Part shown: positions 42,792-51,700 of the stretch, piece after piece
Numbering within the stretch: the first letter of the stretch is position 1
How the letters are laid out: every line of letters starts with the position of its first letter
NCBI GenBank assembly: GCA_029721435.1
Contig: CM056573.1
Location: 96,050,947-96,114,946, forward strand
Source of the DNA: Gymnothorax reevesii
Lineage: Eukaryota > Chordata > Actinopteri > Anguilliformes > Muraenidae
Reading direction: 5' to 3'
Length of the DNA: 64,000 nt
Notes under the pieces: generated by a model
The model's input: only the letters and a program-made list of their open reading frames with translations
Database searches by the model: none
What the model was told of the DNA's origin: nothing
Position numbers and translations under genes: made by a program

Positions 42792-45700
42792 GTAAATTGC
42801 CATGCAATCTGTGCTCTGGATCCCGGGAAGCATTTGGGAATTGTTGCATATGATTATGAATGTGTTCAAGTTTGTGCAATTCGATACATGTAGATCATGA
42901 TTCTTTATTCTGTCTCAAGGTTTTGGGATCCGGTGTATTCGAGGTTGATCTTCATGATTTTAAGAATAATAAAGGATTACTGGCGAATGGCACTGCGTGC
43001 AAACCTGAGTGCAGGACTTTTTTCCGAGTTTGCCTGAAGAATTACCAGGCTGTGGTGTCACCAGGTGATTGCCGCTTTGGCTTAGGCACCACTCCTGTGT
43101 TGGGAACAGACTCGTTCAGTCTTGTCGAGGGTGACCGTCTCAGCGGACCTATTCGCCTGCCGATCGACTTTGGATGGCCGGTAAGATACCTGATGATGGA
43201 GATAAAATTTACTGATTTGGAATTCAGTATGAACCCAAAACACGAGGCGAAAGCATAATTCGGATTATGCTACCGTTATGCTGGCCTAATTATTATTATT
43301 ATTATTATTATTATTAGTTTACCGGTACCTCTTCAATTGACTGTACATTATGCTAGTCTGTTTGTCCTCAAAGTACATCATTTGCAGGAATAATATGATT
43401 TAATGAATCATAATCCAACTTCACTACGAAGTCAATTATTTACCTATTTTGCTAATTTTGCGAATTGGATTTTGTTTGGCTGTATTTTAGCATGGAATGA
43501 TGATTTTCTGTCGTCCCGCAGGGGTCTTTTTCTTTAATTATTGAAGCTTGGCATTCTCCCTCTGCGGACCGACCTGTAGGTAAGTATAACGAACTTTTCG
43601 CCACCAGAGGGTGACACGTCTCCATCGTTCATATAGCCTACTACACAAGGTTCGTGGAAGGTTCGTTATCTGGATGCACTGAGTAGCCTTAATGTAAACA
43701 TCAGGGTGTATATCCTTTTGCTAAAGTTTTGAATTTACTGCAATTTTATCAGTTGGCCTACTTTTTATACCATATGGGGTTAATGTGCAGCTAAGCACTT
43801 TTTTCATCCTTACACTCAACACAATGCACTTCCTCGTGTTTATTTTTGGCGTGGGAAAGTGTGCTCGTCTTTGGTGAGAATATTTAAACGTTGCCAAAAA
43901 CCTTCTGACTGCCTTTCCTGTATTTTACACCTTTTTTCTGTTCCGCCCTTTGGAGAGGGCATAATGGTTTGAAAATGTTTCACCGACATAAAGGAAGAGG
44001 AAATTTCAATCGCAGCACACTGTGCGCATGAATGAAAGGCTTATGGGCTTTGATATGGGGCAAAATGAAACCCGGTGTTAAACCAACTAACCATCTGCTA
44101 TAATAGCATCCAAGTCAAACTGTGAAAGAAGCAACGCAACACCTTCAACTTATCCGCAAATAATTTAGTCATGTTGAATGTAATAGGCCATCAGTGCAGG
44201 TAATTGGGGCACGCGTCTCTAATTTTTTGTATGTTTTCTTATTCTTTGCAGGCAGAAACAACCCCGAATTTTTGATTAGCTATTTTGCCATCCAAAGAAA
44301 GTTGGGAGTAGGGGATGAGTGGTCACTGGATGTTCAGACCGGGAAGCAGACAGAGCTAAGGTATTCATACCGGTTCATCTGCAATGAAAATTACTACGGC
44401 GAACGTTGTTCCCAAAAATGCTCGCCCAGGGACGACCGTTTTGGCCACTACATCTGCAAGCCTGATGGGCACATATCCTGTCTCCCTGGCTGGAAGGGAG
44501 AATACTGCGAAGAACGTAAGCAACCAGAGAGAACAATTTACTCGCCTCACAGTGCTTGGGTTTGCTTCCAAACGTTACGTGGCTTTTGAAGTTTTAGACA
44601 TTTAGTGCTGCATATATTCACGGAAGCCTTACTGACGTTTTATACAGTGTGGCGGATTCATCTCATGTCTGAGATAACGCATAAACACTTGGGGCAGTTG
44701 CCCCGGGGTTGCGGACGAGGCAACATTTGAATGCATTTCAGGCTTAATCCTTGCGGCGGAATTGAGAAATTAAAGCTTAAGCTAACGCTGGTGCCATTCA
44801 TTTGTTCATTTATTAGAAAGCAGGCTACGAATTACATCATTAATATAATATGATTCCTGGCGAGGTAATGCGTTGAAATACATCAAAGTATTAGACTGTA
44901 TCATGCTCTCCTGCTAAACAGCGCCTTAAAATGGGTTCTTCATTTACTTATACAACAATATATATCGATGGTTACATGCGTGGAAAATAGTTTGTTTCAT
45001 AGCTTGTACATTGGTGTTACACTTTTAAACCAAGGGCTGTTATGAAAACCATACCAGCGAGTGGAAGTATTATTGCTGTTGGATGTGAAATGCTTTCGCG
45101 CTGACCAGACTGCAGGTAGCCCACTAAGTTTATGTTAATCTTTACGATTGTGGTGACGGTAGGCCTACTTGTACGTCAAAAACTCACGTTTAGTTTCGCT
45201 GTAAATTTATCATAAAGCCTGCCATGTGCAGTATTCGAATGTGGAATCAAGGGAAACCTACCACTTGTACCGCTGCAGTCTCACTTTTTTTCTCATCATC
45301 CGGAATATTTACCTTTAAATTGGCAAGTGTGTGCAGGATAAATGCTCTCTCTCCCCTTTATCCATTTATGCCTCTCTGGTGTCTCCCTCCATTTTTTGAA
45401 CGTGTGCGGGGTTATTTAATCCTGGGCCAGCGTTCTATTAGGAGAGCAGCACGCGCCGGGTTAATCGCGGCATTATTATCCGCCACGCGCCACTAAATTG
45501 CGGTCTCTATTGTTAAGTGGGGGCGCAGCAGCTGCAAATATGATTCGCACTGCGTACAAACAACAATGGAGCAGCTGTCCGCTTTTGAGATCAAGCATCT
45601 GCTCAGGGCTAACCAGTCGCTGAACACTAGCCTGGTGACTATGCAAAATCAATATCAAATACAACACAACACGGCAGTTAAAACGAAGAAAACTTCCATG

Positions 45701-48700
45701 GCATGCTTTGATAACAGATCGATTGGGTTTCATTTAAATTGAAACCGGCTAACGATGTGTAATAAATAAACGCATCGAGAAATTTGAGACTGCAGTGACA
45801 AATCCACTGAATATTTTGTTTGCAGAGTGTAATGATATCCCGGGGATAATAATATAAGCAAACCTGTTTTTAATGTTTTTTTTTTTTTAATGGGGTCGGC
45901 TTCAAAGCGGCTAGGAAGCTAATGGCTCTTTCTCTTTTACGTTATAGCAATCTGTCTTGAAGGCTGCAGCAAAGGAAATGGAAATTGTTCTCGGCCAGGG
46001 GAGTGTGTGTAAGTAGGCATAAATAAGATGAGTGATCATTTATCACACAATTGATGCATTAATTTTTGTTTTGTTGATATCAACAACTAGATCAGCATGT
46101 GTCCCATCAAATACTGTCATTAGCTTTCGCCATCCATTTTTGATTTAAAATGTATTCTTGTCCATGGGTTAAAATGAAAATTCTAGCGTAACGTTTGTAG
46201 CGTCACACCTGTGCTCGACAGGTGCTTACTTCGCTTAAAGGAACAAACGCTTAAAATGGCAAATTAAAATACCTGCATCTGATTCTTCCTGCTCAATCTA
46301 TGAGATACTCACTGTGACTTTTCATGTGGAATTATTGTAAAAAAAATCTCTTAGAAGCACCGAGTATATGTTGAAACTACATTCAAAACATTTGTTGATT
46401 TATAGGCATAGTGATAAAAAAAGACTACTTTTTCGAGACTAAATTCTGCAGACTTCTACTGTGGCTTTGCAAGGTTTCGCTCATGGTCAAAGTTATTAAA
46501 AAAAAAAACAAAAAACCTTTTGCATATTTTTGACAGCTGTTTTTTAAATGCAGTCTTGGTCATCTGAGATATTTTTAGACATGTCTTGGGGGATGTACCA
46601 GTTTAACTGAGGGTGCTGTGGGGAATTTATGTTTTGTGCTCTCAAGCAAGAATATAAGTTTCAGGCATCTCAAGTAATTCAGTTTACACCGTAATGTTAT
46701 ACTTCTATGGACTGCACACATGAAATAATTCTTTTCTTAGCATTTATCAACACCACTCTAAACTGAAATGAATGTTTACTGTCATATATCTCATTCCCTC
46801 TCAGGCTGCATGCACAAGAAACAAAAATTTCCAAGGTGAACTACACTGTTATAAATTGACTGAATTTAACAGTTAAATTAATGCATTGTCTCCTTGTTAT
46901 TTTAACTGTAAGTAGAGTCCTGCGTGCATTTAACTGTGGTTTACAGTTAACGCACATGGAACCTCTGTTATAAAGTGATTGTAAAATTACAGTTAAAATA
47001 TCTGGCAAAAAAGGTGACAGTTTATAACAGTGTATAAGTAGTAAATTAAGCATTGAGCCCTCTTATATTAATGCTTTGGAGGTATTGGTGAAGTCGTTGA
47101 TTTGGACTGCTGAGTGTGCCTTTGATAGCCAGTAATGGGGTGTTTCTTTACCTGCAGGTGCAGGGAGGGCTGGCTGGGAACTTTCTGTGATGAGTGCGTG
47201 AGACATTCAGCCTGTCAGCATGGCACCTGTGAACAGCCCGGGCAGTGTAACTGCAAAGAAGGCTGGGGAGGCCTCATCTGTGACCAGGGTGAGGCATTAG
47301 CTCCATTTTTGCCACACTGAAATACACAGGAAAAGCTAGGCTATATGCAAAACTGTACCGGCATTCAACTGTGCATTTGTGAGGGACCCTTTATACAACC
47401 GTCAGTGAATACTGATGTTAGAATTAGTGATGTGTTGCAGTAGTATTTTAGCATCAACTACAGGGGTAGTGCCTGAGTTTGTCTTACAGAAAAGCCCTTT
47501 AACGTGCCTTACTTTTGTGTCTGCGCAGATCTACACTACTGCACTCACCACAAGCCCTGTCATAATGGAGCCACCTGCATGAACACAGGACAGGGCAGCT
47601 ACACGTGCGCCTGCCAGCCAGGATTCACAGGGGTGGACTGTGAGCTGGAGGTCAGAGAGTGTGACAGCAAGCCGTGTCGGAATGGAGGGAGATGCACGGT
47701 AAGCCCGGAGGGCTCGAATTTCCCACAGCAAACGGAGCAAACAGAATTTCCTGTTTTTGTTTTTCGTTCCCTTGCACAAATCTTTTCCACCAACGTGAAA
47801 GAATGTGAGCAAGTGACCTTTTGCCATCGCATGGGCACGTGCCCCAGACTACCCTGTTAAGAAATGCAGCCCCTTGCAATTAAACCATGGCTGCCAATCC
47901 TGGTGTTGAAAATCTAATCTTAATCAAATCCTGTTGTTGATTCTAAGCTTAATTTGGGCAACATATACTACAAATTAGCATTTCAACAAGATCTCTAACT
48001 CTTGAATGAAGTATCTTTTGTTTGGCTTGGAGTGAAATCTTCGTAAATCTTGGAAATCTTAGGTGGAAGATTTCCAGGAATGGTATTGAGCTTCCATGAT
48101 TTAAGCACAATTTTACTGGCATATCCTAAAAAGGGCAATGTTATCTGATAAGATGTGAGCTTTCATGACTTATTTCGCAGTTGGAAAGGTGGTTATGCAT
48201 AATGCCTGCATGATTGTTTTCCAGAACCTAGAGAATGGCTATGCGTGTGTGTGCCTACCAAGGTTTGAGGGGCTGCACTGTGAGGACAGCCTGCTGACCT
48301 GTGCCGATTCCCCCTGCTTCCACAATGGGAAGTGCCATGAGAAAGATAATGGGAGGAGATACATCTGCGAGTGTCCCCCTGGCTTCACCGGGCTCAACTG
48401 TGAGAAGAAAGTGGACAGGTGCACGTCCCTACCATGCACAAATGGTATGTTATCATTTCTTCCCTCAGGACATTGTGACAATAGATTCAAATACATTAAG
48501 GCTCAAGGACACTTTCTGTTGTTTAAACAGTCACTGGTTTCAAGGCTTTAAACTAACTAGTGCATTTTGAAGACAACATTGCTTCAACTGTGCTCAGCCT
48601 TAAAGCTCTAGTAACAACATTTTTTACCTATGAAAAATGGAGCAGATTTAGTGTAGATGTTGGTATGAATGATTGATTGTTTGATTTTAGTTTACAATTT

Positions 48701-51700
48701 TTAATTACAGGTTGGTTATGCTTTATCGCTATTGTTAATTTTTTCTCAGTAAGCATTGTAATTCAGTATTTAACCCCTCTCCGCAGATTTAGACACCAGC
48801 AGGCAAGAGCTGCTCTATTTGTGCACACAGTTACACAATTCTATCAAAAGATTGTACACCCAAAACGGTAATTGAATATTCACAGGGAAGCAGTGCCTGT
48901 AAACTATACAGAATGTGGGCGAGTGAAGTTCCATCACTGTTTCCCAGGAACTGGTATGAATTCAACTCCTTGTCCAAGCCTGATGTGCAAATTGCTCAAT
49001 ACACTTGTCTATAGTAGTTAAAAAAACTTTTTAACACTGTCCAGAAGTTAAAAAAAATTATCTCTTGTGACAGAAGAAATAGTTTTTCTCCCATCGCCGC
49101 TAGTTCAGCTATAATCCATCAGCCTTCTTAAGAACAAATTGAACATGGTATTGACATTATGTCATTCTATTGTCAATTATAGTCATCATATATTAAAAAT
49201 GCATAATACCCTACGATTGATCTATGTGTAGACTCATCCCTCATAGAATTCAGTGGTCACTTAAAGCCTGAAACAATCTCTCATTCAAATGCACTCACTT
49301 CAGTTATTGCTCAGGTTTATCTGCGTAATGCACAGTTATTGTTCATGCCCTTTTGAAACTTTCTGGGTAACTTTCCTGGGAGGGGAGACATATTGTTTTT
49401 TTATTGGTTTCCTGTCCGCTTTTGCGTTGGCATTCCCACTGTTTCTAGGCTGTAACTCGGAAACCATTTAAGATATTTACATCAAACCTTGCACACATTT
49501 GCATCAGGTCGTGCAGATGTGCCTTTAGCTATTTTCAGATCAGAAACTTTTCTAGTTTCTTCCTAACAGTCTGTGAACATCAATAAGGGGCGGCTGCGCT
49601 GGGGTGGGGAGAGACATAATTTTTTTTGCCTTAAAAACAATCTCAAGTTGTCTATTGATTTACAGTTTTTTTTTTCCAATTCTGGAGAGTATTAACTTTC
49701 CAAGGTAATAGAAAGACATTGACTGGATACTCAGAAAGAAAAGTGTTTAAATCCTTCTGTAACAGCAAGTTAGGTCACATCCTCTCAACTTTGCGCATCT
49801 GAATGACGCAAACGTATTGAAAAGAATGTTGCCAAAAGCAACCCAGAAGTGTTCAGGTTATATTTATGACATGGAAATCTGATATGGATATGGAAAATGG
49901 GAGTCATTCCGAATGGAACCGGACTGGAGGGTTTCTTGAGCCTGATAACATTGATTCTCTGGAAGGGGAAGTCAGTGATGGAAAGTCTTTGTGATGTAGT
50001 AAGTAGACTTATAGTTGTATGGAGTAGCTAGCTAGCTACTGTTTATTCTCGGTTCACCACTGTAGCCATAATAATCACAGAGCTAGTTGGCCACAATGGT
50101 TAATACAAGTAACCTTTAGCTTTTGGCTCATAATACTTTTATAAGGTGGCATTTTGCTCGATGTGGCAGTCTTTTAAAATTTATACCACATTCAATGAGC
50201 CTTGGCCCACAGAACATGGCGGCGCTTCTGGATCATGCTCAGCAATGGTCTTCCGCTTTGCATGATAGAGTTTTAGGTGGCATCTGTGGATGGCATGGCA
50301 GACTGTGTTTACAGACAGTGGTTTCTTGAAGTATTCCTGGGACCATTTAGTACTGTCAATGACAGAATCATGGCAGTGAGTGATGCAGTGGCGTCTGAAG
50401 GCCTTAAGATCAGGGGGACCAAGTTAAGGTTTTCGGCTGAGATATTTCCAGTTTCTCTGAATCTTTTGATGATGTTATGCTCTGTCGATGATGAGACCTT
50501 CAAAGCTTTTGCAATTTAAAGTTGAGGAACATTATTTTTAAAGTATTCCACAATATTTTTACACAAGCCTTCACAGGTTAAAGAGCCTCTGGCCATCTTT
50601 ACTTCTCAGAGACTCAGCCTCTCTAAGACATCCTTTTTATCGCCAATCATGTTGCACACCTGATGCCAGTTAACTTAATTACTTGCTAAATGTTCTTTCA
50701 GTAGATTGTCTTATATGTTACTTGCTTTTTCAGCCCCTTTTGCCTGTGTCCCAATTTTTTTGAGACTTGTTGCAGTCAGAAAATTTGAAATAAGCTAATT
50801 TTGTTGGTAAAAATGTGAAATGTCTCAGTTTCAACAGTTGAAATGTTATTCCATTTTGATTTTATTCACAATTTACACTTCGTCCCACTATTTCAGAATT
50901 GGGGTTGTATATTTCAGGTATCACTTGAGTCATACATGGTCCTTCTAGGGTGTAGAAAGCAATTATATAAGTTTGCCTTTCGCTTGGGCATTCAGAGGTA
51001 GAAACTGCAAGCTTTCTGTTGCAGGGTCAATGCTCTGATGATTAAATAAGCAGTTTTTTTTATAAGTATGTGTGCTTGCTGATGGTCAACTGAAGATAAA
51101 CTGCAAAAATTCTAGACTTTATCATGGAGAAAAGGTATGTTTTTGGTTTGGAGAGGTTGCTGGAGACCACTGATGTCCATCCGCGCCTATATTGATAAAC
51201 TAACGCTAAATTCCACTAGAAAATTATGAATGCATTTTGAACTTCATGAGTCAAAAGTTGTTTTGCGTCAAAAATATGATTTTTTTTAATGATTTGATAG
51301 TGCACAATTTTGTGGGCTTGGTGAGCGTGGGGAGCCGCTTGGATAGCTATCTTATTTGGCTCATTAACAGTAGATAATTTTGAATATCATACTCAAATGA
51401 AGCACCCTTGTAGCCAAGGAATTTATGATCCCATAAATGTATTATATTGACTCCCAGACAATTTTCAATTCTCAGTATTTTTTTTTCACAATTTCAGAGC
51501 TGAATTTTCATGAAGTTTTTTTGTGCTTGCAGCCCTTATTCTGACCTAAAATTATGAAAATAAACAGAAATACATTGGAATTCTAAATGCTGCAAGTGTC
51601 TTATTTCATTTAAGCCATTTCCCTCTCTCTGTGAAGCTCAAATCTTGAATTATCAAGCCTTAACCCCTTTGCGTGGAAGCCTAATATGGCTATTTATGCC

